This document shows, in pieces, positions 45,401 to 53,574 of a DNA stretch of 64,000 bases (its first letter is position 1; the number at the start of each line of letters is the position of its first letter). This DNA is from S146-42 sp965371965 (lineage in GTDB: Bacteria; Planctomycetota; Phycisphaerae; Phycisphaerales; UBA1924): positions 13,100-77,099 of the forward strand of contig CBDVAM010000001.1 in assembly GCA_965371965.1 (NCBI GenBank). Reading direction: 5' to 3'. A program made the translations under genes and the position numbers. The notes beneath the pieces are model-generated. The model saw only the letters and a program-made list of their open reading frames with translations. It made no database searches and was not told the origin of the DNA.

Positions 45401-45925
45401 TATGACCCCAGGCACCCGTGGTGCGCGAACAACCTGGGATACTCGCTGCTGGAACGGGGGCTGGAGATCGAGCGGGCCGAGCGTCTGATCGAGATCGCTC
45501 ATGAGCAGCTTCCCGATGATGACATAATTCTGGATTCGTTGGGATGGGCGCGATATATGCGGGGGCAGATGCACGACGAGCCGGGTCTCGACGGGCACGA
45601 GCCTCGCCTGGGCGCTGTGACGCTGCTGGAGCGCGCGGTCGAACTGGGCGCGGAGCAACCCGGGGAGGTCGTGCTGGATCATCTGGGCGATGCGTTGTGG
45701 CGGGGCGAGGAGCACGAACGGGCGATCGAGAGCTGGCAGCGGGCGCTCGCCACCACGCGCGAACAGGTCGCGGAGCTGGGAGGCGAGTTGGGCGAGAATC
45801 ACCCGGCACTCGTGGAGTTGCGGACAATGGAAGATACTCTCTCAGCAAAGATCGACGCGGGCGGCTCGGGCGGGGAACCACTGGTCGCGCCTCTTGGGGC
45901 GGGCCAATCGGTCAGGCAAGAGTGA
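42461..45925 (+). CDS. Large exported TPR-repeat protein
   Basis: A 1154-residue protein from the GTG at 42461 (GAGAGG site 6 bases upstream); ATG 42479 is an alternative. Signal peptide LLLLAMALMASASSAAHAQ at the start. TPR-like helical pairs occur at about 85-180 (LYARGRFLLLSGQPAPAVSALRRATELAPDSPGAWRELG) and again at the C-terminus (about 950-1120: GEVAFIVGVQHAGAGREQDALADYEIGLEYDPRHPWCANNLGYSLLERG; LDHLGDALWRGEEHERAIESW). The middle is Ala/Leu/Arg-rich helical solenoid. It probably acts in the periplasm as a scaffold; no enzyme domain is seen. It overlaps the preceding gene. Confidence 0.8.
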   Translation: MRAEREMIRLGLLLLAMALMASASSAAHAQTLPDSLGAASIRRVDSDERARAIVPLGEIIEQAEDRLGSTSVEVPDDATIGFDPRAARLYARGRFLLLSGQPAPAVSALRRATELAPDSPGAWRELGMAQMSINDRASATTSLEKAVSLGAGDPRLLYVLGSLDLTGRRTESGIDRLALATNRIPSAQDGALPAIIHVALGEVLHASGWIRAGNEAIERGVRNIDRVRNRSMYDNELARLYPRRARLMRVVGDNWLRLDEPGRAADAYHAAWGLGVHINDAVVAKHIYALAVDGRGGEAVDRLIEAFGDHAGRLDDRLIETLAMLDDPSRRDAAGRLERMLEEPWVDRTVRSWLNRARAAALGGEAGRDVLRAWLEASPMDTLALGDLLATHDDATSLASEMRGLAQSHPLLALESGRIVARTLGQNDDVLDVLAQAEAQSKDESARIARVSLLLALNRPAEALEGLGELGDDGTIGLALNAMALDAMGRLELARKTLDRMDADGSARDRLTRAWALHAMQRSALGATTALELADEPGGDRTGERIDAMVFWLRVAPRDMLRTRGQEIARRVLALDPSNLVAIEALIRESPESGGALLRERGGGSRLRRLFAGERTLAMGNRNDGELSLTMLALGGEKSDRAIDLLASIWLSARGIEREISLERGVALLDRLLVRRAGDIPLVIARARLLEALGRREDALDSLRDAEALGAAVRRELEDMMLRDPGLAEAGRALRDARLGSGDLTVAERVERAAELVDRREVERAARLLSARALDGVSLTVAQSGRLTPSLRRLGARVSREPEGDERDATIALLDRLIGLDATLGAPLHELRLALLATLQPLETDRIARATRDTALWLGPGLVDATVLAPVRYLGGERRLGEALELIEAITGEIPLRESEGVELWIRLVMSQGGSRSLRLLLERVRDDAPLRAFTQAVRRPVEELAGGALRGEVAFIVGVQHAGAGREQDALADYEIGLEYDPRHPWCANNLGYSLLERGLEIERAERLIEIAHEQLPDDDIILDSLGWARYMRGQMHDEPGLDGHEPRLGAVTLLERAVELGAEQPGEVVLDHLGDALWRGEEHERAIESWQRALATTREQVAELGGELGENHPALVELRTMEDTLSAKIDAGGSGGEPLVAPLGAGQSVRQE

Positions 45926-45981
45926 CGCCCGGGAGTAAGACGCGAAGAATCAGAGCAACCGATTGAGACGGAGATCAGGAC

Positions 45982-46728
45982 ATGGCCGGGCATAGCAAGT
46001 GGTCGAATATCCGCCACAGAAAAGATCGTCAGGACCAGAAGAGGGGCAAGATGTGGTCCAAGTGTTCCAAGGCGATCATGGCCGCGGCACGGGCCGGCGG
46101 GGGCGACCCGGACTCGAACCTCTCGCTGCGCTACGCGATCGATGAGGCGAAGTACGAGAACATGCCCAAGGACACGATCCAGCGGGCGATCGACAAGGGC
46201 GCGGGTGCCGGGGCGGGAGAGGACTGGCTCGAGGTGACCTACGAGGGCTACGGCCCCAAGGGCATCGCGATGATCGTCGATGCGCTCACCGACAACAAGA
46301 CGCGCACGTTCAACGACATCCGGATGATCTTCAACAAGCACGGCGCAAACCTGGGCAGCCCCGGCTGCGTCGCGTTCATGTTCCAGACCAAGGGGCAGAT
46401 CTTCGTTGATGCCTCAAAGGTCGATGAGGACACCATCATGACGGCGGCGATCGAGGCGGGTGCCGAGGACGTGCAGGCCCCCGAAGGCGACGATGGCGCA
46501 TGGACGGTGCTCACCGATCCGATCGAGTTTCTCCAGGTGAAGGAGGCGATGATCGCGTCGGGAATCGAGATCGCGGCGGCGGAGATCGCCAAACTCGCCG
46601 ACAACACCGTCGAAATCCGCGGCGAGGACGCCAGGAAACTGATGAACCTCGTGGAGTTGATCGAGGACAACGACGACGTGCAGAAGGTCTATACCAACGC
46701 GGATATTCCCGATGAGGAACTGGGATAG
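45982..46728 (+). CDS. yebC: YebC/PmpR family protein
   Basis: A 248-residue three-domain protein with the family start MAGHSKWSNIRHRKDRQDQKRGKMW, the RYAIDEAKYENMPKDTIQRAIDKGAG stretch near 50 and the YEGYGPKGIAMIVDALTDNKTRT block near 90. YebC proteins were named transcription regulators; recent work links them to relief of ribosome stalling on proline-rich motifs. A GGAG site precedes the ATG. Ends before a bidirectional terminator. Confidence 0.94.
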   Translation: MAGHSKWSNIRHRKDRQDQKRGKMWSKCSKAIMAAARAGGGDPDSNLSLRYAIDEAKYENMPKDTIQRAIDKGAGAGAGEDWLEVTYEGYGPKGIAMIVDALTDNKTRTFNDIRMIFNKHGANLGSPGCVAFMFQTKGQIFVDASKVDEDTIMTAAIEAGAEDVQAPEGDDGAWTVLTDPIEFLQVKEAMIASGIEIAAAEIAKLADNTVEIRGEDARKLMNLVELIEDNDDVQKVYTNADIPDEELG

Positions 46729-46766
46729 GCCGGCGTTCGCTCTAACGATTGAGACGTGAACAAAAA

Positions 46767-46796
46767 AAGAACGGCCCGCCGAGGCGGGCCGTTCTT
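46767..46796. terminator. Bidirectional intrinsic terminator
   Basis: AAGAACGGCCCGCC (46767-46780) pairs perfectly with GGCGGGCCGTTCTT (46783-46796). On the minus strand the stem is followed by seven T; on the plus strand by CTTGTAT. It lies between the convergent yebC and PEP-CTERM genes and ends both. Confidence 0.9.
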
Positions 46797-46822
46797 GTAT
46801 ATTGCCTGGAAACCAGAACTGA

Positions 46823-47596
46823 TCAGCGGCGGCGGCGGCGAGTGGCGACGAGTCCGGCGAAGCCCAGAAGTGCCAAACTGCCCGGAGCGGGGATGTATGC
46901 GAGCCCGTCGTGCGAGCCGAGTCCGGTCAGAACGTCGGTGCGAGCGAACCCATTGTTCGGGTCGTAGTTGAAGAGCACGCCGCTCCAATCAATGCCCCAG
47001 TAGAGATCGTTAATCGTGTCGTGGGTCAGTCCGCTGTCATTGACGAACGGGCCGTCGAAGAGCAGCACCTGATTGCCGTTGCTGCGGTCGATGTCGTGAA
47101 GGTCTCCTGCACCGTCCTGGGACCCAATGAGCATGTCGCGGCTGGCGTCGTACATGAGCCCGCCGATGCCGACGTTCATGGACCCGTTGATCGTGGTCGC
47201 GCTGCCGTTGCCCTGATCAATCGTGTACAGGCCGCTGCCACCAGAAAACTGCGTGGCGTAGAGGGTGTCGGTCGTGCCGTCCCAAGCGACTGCAAATATG
47301 TCGTTGATACCATGGCTTCCGACGGCGGTCGCATTGCCGCTGCCCAGATCAACGGTGTACAGGCCGTTGTTGCCGCGACCGGCGACCATGTACATGGTGC
47401 CGCTACCGCCGTCGTAGGTCAGACCGCCAAAGGCGAATCCTGTATTCAGCGGTCCGACATCGCTAAAGACCGGATTGTTGGGATCGCTGATGTCGATGCG
47501 CTCGAGCACGTCGTCGCTTTCGCGAACCGTGTACATTGTCTGCGCGCTCGCCGCAGATACCGTTCCCGCAACTGCGAGAAGAACAAACCTCTTCAT
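46823..47596 (-). CDS. Exported PEP-CTERM protein with beta-propeller-like repeats
   Basis: A 257-residue protein: signal peptide (MKRFVLLAVAGTVSAASAQ), about five blade-like repeats (GGLTYDGGSGTMYMVAGRGNNGLYTVDLGSG; FAVAWDGTTDTLYATQFSG...LYTIDQGNG), and a C-terminal sorting signal of PEP-CTERM type (PAPGSLALLGFAGLVATRRRRR). The short hydrophobic helix plus Arg cluster is recognised by an exosortase, which is not encoded here. Probably surface or matrix-associated. The start follows an AGAGGGAG-type site. Confidence 0.88.
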   Translation of the reverse strand: MKRFVLLAVAGTVSAASAQTMYTVRESDDVLERIDISDPNNPVFSDVGPLNTGFAFGGLTYDGGSGTMYMVAGRGNNGLYTVDLGSGNATAVGSHGINDIFAVAWDGTTDTLYATQFSGGSGLYTIDQGNGSATTINGSMNVGIGGLMYDASRDMLIGSQDGAGDLHDIDRSNGNQVLLFDGPFVNDSGLTHDTINDLYWGIDWSGVLFNYDPNNGFARTDVLTGLGSHDGLAYIPAPGSLALLGFAGLVATRRRRR

Positions 47597-47791
47597 CTCT
47601 GAACTCCCTCTATCTTGGGCATCCTGTACCACGACTAATCGCGGCACAACTCCGTCCTCTGGGAGCCAGTGTACAGGAACCGGGCGAGAATGGAAGCAGT
47701 TTCCTGTCGAAAATACTGACAAAATACGTCATGAGCTAACTCTATGGGTGAATATACGGACGCCACGGGCGCGCCTGATCGCTCCATGGGG

Positions 47792-47932
47792 CTATCGGGA
47801 CGAGAAAGCTCGTCCGATAAACTCGTCGATCGCCTCGCTCATCGCGTCGCCGCGAACTCCTGTGTCGGTGTTGACCGGCGCGTGGTCCTTGCCCTCGTCT
47901 CGGACGATCTGGGCGTCGCCGCCTGCCTGTTC
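47792..47932 (-). pseudogene. Duplicated 3' fragment of the EF-hand esterase gene
   Basis: The minus strand encodes QAGGDAQIVRDEGKDHAPVN followed by DTGVRGDAMSEAIDEFI, nearly identical to the end of the esterase at 49079-50200 (QAGGDAQIVRGEGKDHAAVN...EAIDRFI). At the DNA level most bases match 49130-49235. The rest of the gene (nucleophile, oxyanion hole) is missing and no start fits. The copy is in direct orientation with the intact gene, and the GC-dockerin gene lies between them. No other gene was found in 47597-48117. Confidence 0.8.
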
Positions 47933-48117
47933 GCGTTGTCTACAGGTACCCAGAGTGCCACGACCCGGCGTTGCGGGCGTGCGAATACCCATTTTCTCGT
48001 CCACTCGGTGTGCATGGGCTTCGAGTGATGGCAGGCCATACGTTGGCGAGAGGTGCAACAAAGAACGAGGGCCACGCCCGGCGGCGCAGCCCTTGTATTG
48101 CAGCGTAATCGCCGGTC

Positions 48118-48867
48118 CTAGCAGCCCTGGGCGAACAGATCTAGGTAGCCGAAGAAGTCGTCGGCATCGCAGTCCTCGTCGCCGTCGATGTCGCAGACGT
48201 CGAGGTTGCCAGCGGCGAACCCATCGAGATAGGCGAAGAAGTCGTCGGCGTCCGTATCTCCATCGCCATCAAGGTCGGCGGGGCACCCGGAGCCGATGCT
48301 CACACTAAATGCCATCTCGGGCGTGAGGCCTCGGCCGTCGAAGTTGACGCCGGTCGGGTCGTTGGAGTACCAGAATGTGCCGTTGTCGTTGTAAACGCTG
48401 TTCTGGGTGTGTCCGCCTACCCGATACGGATCGACGTTGGCTCCCCCGTCGATGACGTTTGCGCCGAACCAGTAGGTCTCACCCGCGGTGAGCGCGTTGC
48501 TGAAGGCTGGGGCGGCGGTGTAGAGCGTGAGATCCGGCGTGCCACCGCCGATATCGATCAGGCCGGTGCTGGCCAGGACATTCGTGGAGTCGGGCCCGTT
48601 GGCCGCATTGCCGCCGATCGAAGCGTACACCTCGAACGCTATCTGCGAGCCGGTGCCCGCGCCGCCATTACTCAAGTGCAGCCACATGCCGAGTTCATCG
48701 ACCGTGCCGTTCTCATCGGCAACAAAGCTGTCGGCGTAGATGTACGTGCCCGTGTCGGAATCCAGCGGGTTCCAGAACGGACCGAGATCCGGGGGCTTGA
48801 CGATATCGCCCGCCGCCGCGGCACCGGTCAGCATCGCCAGCGTGAGAGTAGTCACAACGCTCTTCAT
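48118..48867 (-). CDS. Small exported GC-dockerin protein with a beta-sandwich domain
   Basis: A 249-residue protein: signal peptide (ending GAAAAGD), a beta-sandwich of about 165 residues typical of exported proteins with a choice-of-anchor style domain (YIYADSFVADENGTVDELGMWL; GETYWFGANVIDGG), and a double EF-hand dockerin-like end (DLDGDGDTDADDFF, DIDGDEDCDADDFF) closing on FAQGC. The last residues are nearly identical to those of paralogue B at 28514. It is flanked by the intact esterase and its 3' fragment. Confidence 0.88.
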   Translation of the reverse strand: MKSVVTTLTLAMLTGAAAAGDIVKPPDLGPFWNPLDSDTGTYIYADSFVADENGTVDELGMWLHLSNGGAGTGSQIAFEVYASIGGNAANGPDSTNVLASTGLIDIGGGTPDLTLYTAAPAFSNALTAGETYWFGANVIDGGANVDPYRVGGHTQNSVYNDNGTFWYSNDPTGVNFDGRGLTPEMAFSVSIGSGCPADLDGDGDTDADDFFAYLDGFAAGNLDVCDIDGDEDCDADDFFGYLDLFAQGC

Positions 48868-49078
48868 CAGTGTTCTCCCTATTCGAGACAGACACCACGC
48901 CCTCTCACGTGTGAAGAACGTGGCCTCTTCACCAGTAGCGTGAGCCTAACCGCAACTGGGCGAAGGCGCGTGTCCATTTCTGGGAAATGTACGATTATCG
49001 AGCAACAAACCGGACCGAACTTGGGCGTCAGGTTTGGTTTGGCGGAATGTGTAAACTCTTGGAAGTCATCCGTTTCTG

Positions 49079-50200
49079 CTACAGATCCGGGCCGACGGAC
49101 CCCTCATTCGCAGTCATCACCCGCCTGATGAACCGATCGATCGCCTCGCTCATCGCATCGCCGCGAACTCCCGTGTCGGTGTTGACCGCCGCGTGGTCCT
49201 TGCCCTCGCCTCGGACGATCTGGGCGTCGCCGCCGGCTTGCTCGATCGCGTCGGCGAATCGTTCTGACTCGCGCTGCGCGATCGGGCGGCGTGACGCGTA
49301 GACGATGAGAAACGGCGGATACTCGCGCCCGCTCATCACATGATGCCCTGGTGAGGCGGTCCGGAGCGTGTCCGGGTCTTCGCCGAAGGCCTCCATGATC
49401 ATCTTGCGCATGCCCACGTCGTCGGCACGCTCGCTGAGGTCGTAGGACGCCGAGTCGAGGGAGACGATCCCGCGCAGGTCGGCGGGATTGAGCCCGTGCG
49501 CGGCGAGATAGCTCGGGTCGGTCGCGATCAGCGAAACGAGATGCGCGCCCGATGAATGTCCCATGAGCACGATGCGATTCGGATCGCCGCCGAAGGTCTC
49601 GGTGTTGTCGTGAAGCCAGGCGACCGCCGCGGCGACATCCTGGGCGTGGGTGGGATGCACGACATCGGGCGAGAGGCGGTAGTTGATGCTCGCGAAGACG
49701 TAGCCGTTCTGGCAGTAGTGCTTGGGCTTGGACTGGACGCGGGTCTTGTCGCCGATGCGCCATCCCCCGCCGTGGACGAAGGCGATGATGGGGCGGCGTT
49801 CGCCCTTGGCGAGGATGGTGGTCGGGAGGTAGAGATCCAGGCTGGTGAGGCGGGGATCCGAGGGCGGAACATCGTTCGCCGCGTCCGAGTCGTCTGGGTT
49901 GAGATACCTCACGTTGCGCCGGATCTCGACGCCGGGCAGGTCGCGCTCGTTGGGACGCTCGGGCGCACGGTCGGCGATCGCGCGGGCGAGTTCTTCCATC
50001 GAGAGGCGATTGTCGGCGTCGGTGTCGAACGCCAGGAACATCCTGCGATTGGGAAACTCATCGAACGTCAGAAACCCGTCGCGATTCTCGTCGGCCTGAC
50101 GGAACCACTCCATGCCGGTCGGCGGGGTGATTGACGCGTCGACAGGATCGCCCGGTGGGGGCGGGGGCAGCAAACACAAAGCGGCGGCGAGAGTGAGCAT
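49079..50200 (-). CDS. Exported alpha/beta-hydrolase (BD-FAE/esterase type) with N-terminal EF-hand pair
   Basis: A 373-residue protein. After a short signal-like hydrophobic start and Pro run come two EF-hand loops (DENRDGFLTFDE at 37-48; DTDADNRLSMEE at 59-70), then an alpha/beta-hydrolase of the hormone-sensitive-lipase/BD-FAE type with oxyanion HGGGW at 143-147 and nucleophile elbow GHSSGAH at 214-220 (Ser216). The catalytic His is in GKDH near the C-terminus and an Asp is available near 305. Such planctomycete enzymes deacylate esters, often from polysaccharides. ATG 50200 was chosen over a GTG at 50236. The 3' end is duplicated at 47792-47932. Confidence 0.85.
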   Translation of the reverse strand: MLTLAAALCLLPPPPPGDPVDASITPPTGMEWFRQADENRDGFLTFDEFPNRRMFLAFDTDADNRLSMEELARAIADRAPERPNERDLPGVEIRRNVRYLNPDDSDAANDVPPSDPRLTSLDLYLPTTILAKGERRPIIAFVHGGGWRIGDKTRVQSKPKHYCQNGYVFASINYRLSPDVVHPTHAQDVAAAVAWLHDNTETFGGDPNRIVLMGHSSGAHLVSLIATDPSYLAAHGLNPADLRGIVSLDSASYDLSERADDVGMRKMIMEAFGEDPDTLRTASPGHHVMSGREYPPFLIVYASRRPIAQRESERFADAIEQAGGDAQIVRGEGKDHAAVNTDTGVRGDAMSEAIDRFIRRVMTANEGSVGPDL

Positions 50201-50267
50201 GATTATGTGTACCCCGGGGGGAGACGTGCGGTTCACTAGGCGTGTGCTGAACGAGGCTGGGGCGCGG

Positions 50268-51062
50268 TCATTGCGAACCCAGAGCGAGCCGGCTCCATGC
50301 CTCGGTAACGCCGGGCGCGCTCGCGAGCGGGTCCTTGACGCCGCGGAGGTCCAGGATGGGCGGGGCGTGATAGCCTGCGGTCTCTATTGCAACTTTGTAG
50401 GCGAGGGCGTCGAGTCGCCCGCCTTCGATCAGCGGTGCGACGCGCCCCGACGACGCGAGGTCGCTGAGGCGGGCGCTGACGAGGCGGGTGCCAGCGGACG
50501 CCGCGACGCTCGCAGGATCCTGGCCCCCCGCGAGGATCGCCGCGGGATCGATCCCGACATCCAGACCTTCTTGGGTCGTGTCCTTGGTCGTTTCATTGGA
50601 TTGCTCGCGAACAGCATGGTCGGCGATGCTCCCGCCGAAGCGATCGGTGGCAGCGCGAAGCTCGGCGAGGATTCCTTCAGGACAATCGGTCGGCAGTTCG
50701 ACGGACACGACGGCGCGTGCCATTGCTCCTAGTTTGCAGAGGTCGGCGGCGAGTTCCAGGGCCGCGCGGATCGCGCCGAGCGCACGGTCCTGGTGCTCGG
50801 GGCTGGCGAAATGGGCGGGTGGAATCCAGAGATCGAGGCCGGTGGCGTGTGCGCCGGAGCGGCGGAGCAAAGCCGCGATGTCCCGCCTGGCGGAGCGGTC
50901 GAGGTCGCGCGGGCGGAGGTCCTGGGCGGTGGCGTCGAGTTGGATGGCGCTGAAGCCAAGCGAAGTAGCTTCGTCGATGAGGGCTCGCGTGGGCTCGCGC
51001 CGGGATGGGTCCAGCCCGAGCAGGGTCAGGGCGAGCGGGGATGGGTCGCTGCTGAGAGGCAT
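50268..51062 (-). CDS. TIM-barrel sugar phosphate isomerase/epimerase-like protein
   Basis: A 264-residue protein starting MPLSSDPSPLALTLLGLD. The alternating pattern (LIDEATSLGFSAIQLDATAQDLRP; LLRRSGAHATGLDLWIPPAHFASP; ELAADLCKLGAMARAVVSVEL; DPAAILAGGQDPASVAASAGTRLVSARLSDL) fits the AP endonuclease 2/xylose isomerase-like TIM barrel. The usual His/Glu/Asp metal ligands are only partly visible, so activity is uncertain. The start is not certain because upstream frames remain open to 51203. Confidence 0.6.
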   Translation of the reverse strand: MPLSSDPSPLALTLLGLDPSRREPTRALIDEATSLGFSAIQLDATAQDLRPRDLDRSARRDIAALLRRSGAHATGLDLWIPPAHFASPEHQDRALGAIRAALELAADLCKLGAMARAVVSVELPTDCPEGILAELRAATDRFGGSIADHAVREQSNETTKDTTQEGLDVGIDPAAILAGGQDPASVAASAGTRLVSARLSDLASSGRVAPLIEGGRLDALAYKVAIETAGYHAPPILDLRGVKDPLASAPGVTEAWSRLALGSQ

Positions 51063-51182
51063 CTGGGGGTGTTCTAGGCGGCTGGCGAGTGGTTGGCCCA
51101 TATGGCCGGGTGAAGCACCAACTTCTCTGGGCGGCGTTTGGACATGAGGCGGCGCACCGAATCGCTGGGCAATGACCGGCTC

Positions 51183-51225
51183 GATGGCGGTCCTGTCACA
51201 CAATGACTAACTGATGGCGGTCCTG
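51183..51225. repeat. Two 13-bp direct repeats upstream of a membrane-protein gene
   Basis: GATGGCGGTCCTG occurs at 51183-51195 and again at 51213-51225, 30 bases apart (about three helical turns), just before the ATG at 51246. A pair in this position could bind a regulator or reflect a small duplication. Confidence 0.45.
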
Positions 51226-51245
51226 CCCGGGTTCTAGGATGGGCC

Positions 51246-51833
51246 ATGCGCGTTGGACAGAAAGTGTGTGAGTCGGTGCATTTCGTGGCCCTGGCGGTGT
51301 GGCTGGGGTCGCTGGTCATGGCCGGGGCTGTGGCGGCGCAGGTGTTCCCGCTTCTCAGGGCGATGGACGCGCGCGTGCCGGACCATCCGGGCTTCACCGG
51401 TGAGCAATGGCTGATCGTGGGCGGGCGTGTCGGCGACATGGTCTTTACGACGAGCGATTTCATCCAGTTCTTCGCGGTGCTGATCGCTGTCTTCACGCTT
51501 GTTGTCTCGATCGGCGTCTTCAAGCTCTCGGCGAGGCGGATCTCGACGCTGGTTCGGGCGGTCGCACTGGGAGGCTCGCTGCTGGTCGTCGCGTATCAGC
51601 TCCTTGTGCTGGGACCGACGATGCAGCACGAGCTGCGCGCGTACTGGTCGGCGGCCCAGGGCGGGGACAACGAGTCGGCACAGTTGCATCGCGAGGCCTT
51701 CGACGCCCTGCATCCACGCGCGACCTGGGCGCTGGCGGGCAGCTCGCTGGCGGTGCTGATCACGCTCGTCGGCGGCGTATGGTCGATCGCGGGCGCTCGC
51801 GAGCCGAATGATGTCAACCCGAGCGAGAACTGA
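51246..51833 (+). CDS. DUF4149-like four-helix membrane protein
   Basis: A 195-residue inner-membrane protein with about four membrane segments (HFVALAVWLGSLVMAGAVAA; FIQFFAVLIAVFTLVVSIGVF; LVRAVALGGSLLVVAYQLLVL; TWALAGSSLAVLITLVGGVW) and a periplasmic loop after the first. The pattern of Trp in helix 1, PLLRAMD after it and LGPTMQHELRAYW before the last helix fits DUF4149-like proteins. Function unknown. It precedes nth by 9 bases, probably one operon. Confidence 0.7.
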   Translation: MRVGQKVCESVHFVALAVWLGSLVMAGAVAAQVFPLLRAMDARVPDHPGFTGEQWLIVGGRVGDMVFTTSDFIQFFAVLIAVFTLVVSIGVFKLSARRISTLVRAVALGGSLLVVAYQLLVLGPTMQHELRAYWSAAQGGDNESAQLHREAFDALHPRATWALAGSSLAVLITLVGGVWSIAGAREPNDVNPSEN

Positions 51834-51842
51834 CCGTCGGGC

Positions 51843-52619
51843 ATGGCAAAGAAGCCCTCCAAACTAAAGAAGGATCCGCGCACGCCAAAGCCCCGAGCGA
51901 CGAAGGTGCCGTCCACGAGCCCGGCGAATCCAAGAGGATTGCGGGACATCCCGTTTGCACTGCCGCAGGTTACACCTGCGGACAAGCGCCGGGCCAAACG
52001 CCTTGGCGACGCGCTGCGGGAGGCGTATCCCGATGCGCACTGCGCGCTGCACTATTCATCGCCCCATGAGATGCTGGTGGCGACGATTCTGAGCGCCCAG
52101 ACCACCGATGTCGCTGTGAACAAGGCCACGCCGGCGCTCTTTGAGCGGTTTCCCGCTCCCGCGGACTTTGCCGGCGTCGACCCCGAGGAGATCGAGCCGT
52201 ACATCAGGAGCCTGGGGTTCTTCCGCAACAAGGCCAAGGCGATTCACCTGGCGATGAAGGGCGTGGTCGAGCGGTTCGGGGGCGACGTGCCGCAGACCAT
52301 GGAAGACCTGCTGAGCCTGCACGGCGTCGCCCGCAAGACGGCCAACGTCGTGCTCGGCAATGCGTTCGGCGTCAACGTCGGATTCGTGGTGGACACGCAC
52401 ATCGAACGCCTGAGCCGGCGGTTCGATCTTGTGCCAGACGGCGCAACGGTGACGATGATCGAACGCCACCTGATGGCGCTGATGCCCCGGAACCGCTGGT
52501 GCGAGCTGAGCCATCAGCTCATCTGGCACGGGCGGCGTGCGTGCACCGCGCGAGGCAAGAACTGCTCAGACCACCCGATCTGTCAGAGGTTCGGCACCGC
52601 GTGTGAGAAGTGCATATAG
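51843..52619 (+). CDS. nth: Endonuclease III (DNA glycosylase/AP lyase)
   Basis: A 258-residue base-excision enzyme that removes oxidised pyrimidines. Motifs: ATILSAQTTD near 80, the HhH SLHGVARKTANVVL with catalytic Lys165, and VDTHIERL with Asp184. The C-terminal Cys cluster is C234-x6-C241-x5-C247-x6-C254 (plus C257), whereas the usual 4Fe-4S spacing is x6, x2, x5; the cluster may still form with altered loops. The N-terminal 35 residues are a Lys/Pro-rich extension. Confidence 0.93.
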   Translation: MAKKPSKLKKDPRTPKPRATKVPSTSPANPRGLRDIPFALPQVTPADKRRAKRLGDALREAYPDAHCALHYSSPHEMLVATILSAQTTDVAVNKATPALFERFPAPADFAGVDPEEIEPYIRSLGFFRNKAKAIHLAMKGVVERFGGDVPQTMEDLLSLHGVARKTANVVLGNAFGVNVGFVVDTHIERLSRRFDLVPDGATVTMIERHLMALMPRNRWCELSHQLIWHGRRACTARGKNCSDHPICQRFGTACEKCI

Positions 52620-52649
52620 ACAAAGCAACCCCGAGCGACGGACAATCTC

Positions 52650-53486
52650 TTACCCGCCCGAATCGCCCTGCGCTCTCTCCAGCCGCCTGACCTGCTCCGC
52701 CAGCGCGCCCGGCATATCCCAGCTCGGCATGCTCGGTACGTTCGCCTTGATCTCGCTGAACTTGACGATCGAAGTTTGCTGATTCTCTTCGTCCGGGTTC
52801 GACGTGATCGACAACTCGAAAGATAACTTCACGCCTGAGACGTCGCGATAGTCGCGATACTCAATCAAGATCGGCATCTGGCCCGCCGGCGTCATTGTCG
52901 ACGTGCGTTTGGCGATGCGCAGGCCGCTGTCGGCGTCGAACAAATGCATCTCGACCTTGCCGTAGGGGAACTGGGCCAGCACTTCGTACGCCCGGATGCC
53001 GGTCTCCGCCTTCTCGATCAGACGCGAGGTCTTGAGCGACTCGTACCGGGCCTCGGCCTCAATATCGGCGAAGAACTCGGCGTCGTCACGGAGCTGACGC
53101 AGCTCTTCGTTGCGCACGAGCTCGGGCGGCTTCGCGTCGATGACCTTCCAGCCGTAGCCGTCGTTGAAGACGGTATCGACGGCGGGCTTGCCCGGAATCT
53201 CGAATCGCGTGCGGAGCTTGTCCTGGGGCGCGTGCCAGGTCGTGAGCAGCGCAAAGGAAGACTCGCCGCTGATCGAGCCCCGCTGGACGCGATTCTTGTG
53301 GGCACGCATGGCGTCGGCGCCGCCGATGGCCTCGAGGTGCTTCGCGAACAGGTCCAGCGCTGCGGGGAGGACCTGGCCCTCCACCTGGCTCGCAGGCTCG
53401 ACCGGGGGCTGTGGCACGCTGTCATCTTGTCCCAGAACGCACGCCGACAGCATCGCAAGGGTGGCAAGGGTGATCTTGAACGTCAT
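52650..53486 (-). CDS. Exported LolA-like/outer-membrane lipoprotein-sorting-fold protein
   Basis: A 278-residue protein with a signal peptide (MTFKITLATLAMLSACVLGQ; the Cys could also act as a lipobox-like residue). It is followed by KHLEAIGGADAMRAHKNRVQRGSIS and successive beta strands (YGWKVIDAKPPELVRNEELRQL, YEVLAQFPYGKVEMHLFDADSGLRIAKRTS, IEYRDYRDVSGVKLSFELSI). This is the pattern of LolA/LppX-like half-barrel proteins common in planctomycetes, where the DSGL...Y-DYRDV-G stretch is a recurring signature. Ligand unknown. Convergent with nth. Confidence 0.7.
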   Translation of the reverse strand: MTFKITLATLAMLSACVLGQDDSVPQPPVEPASQVEGQVLPAALDLFAKHLEAIGGADAMRAHKNRVQRGSISGESSFALLTTWHAPQDKLRTRFEIPGKPAVDTVFNDGYGWKVIDAKPPELVRNEELRQLRDDAEFFADIEAEARYESLKTSRLIEKAETGIRAYEVLAQFPYGKVEMHLFDADSGLRIAKRTSTMTPAGQMPILIEYRDYRDVSGVKLSFELSITSNPDEENQQTSIVKFSEIKANVPSMPSWDMPGALAEQVRRLERAQGDSGG

Positions 53487-53574
53487 GAGGGGCTCCTCCA
53501 GCGGGCACTATCGGATCGAGCGGCACCTGCCTGGGGCATTGTTGGCCCGCTCAGACCGCCTGGGGTTGTACGCC

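Noticed and set aside
43777..45802. Two minus-strand frames longer than 500 codons
   Set aside because: They mirror the exported TPR gene, which continues a tight plus-strand operon; the antisense products are Ser/Arg-rich or Gln/Arg-rich shadows.
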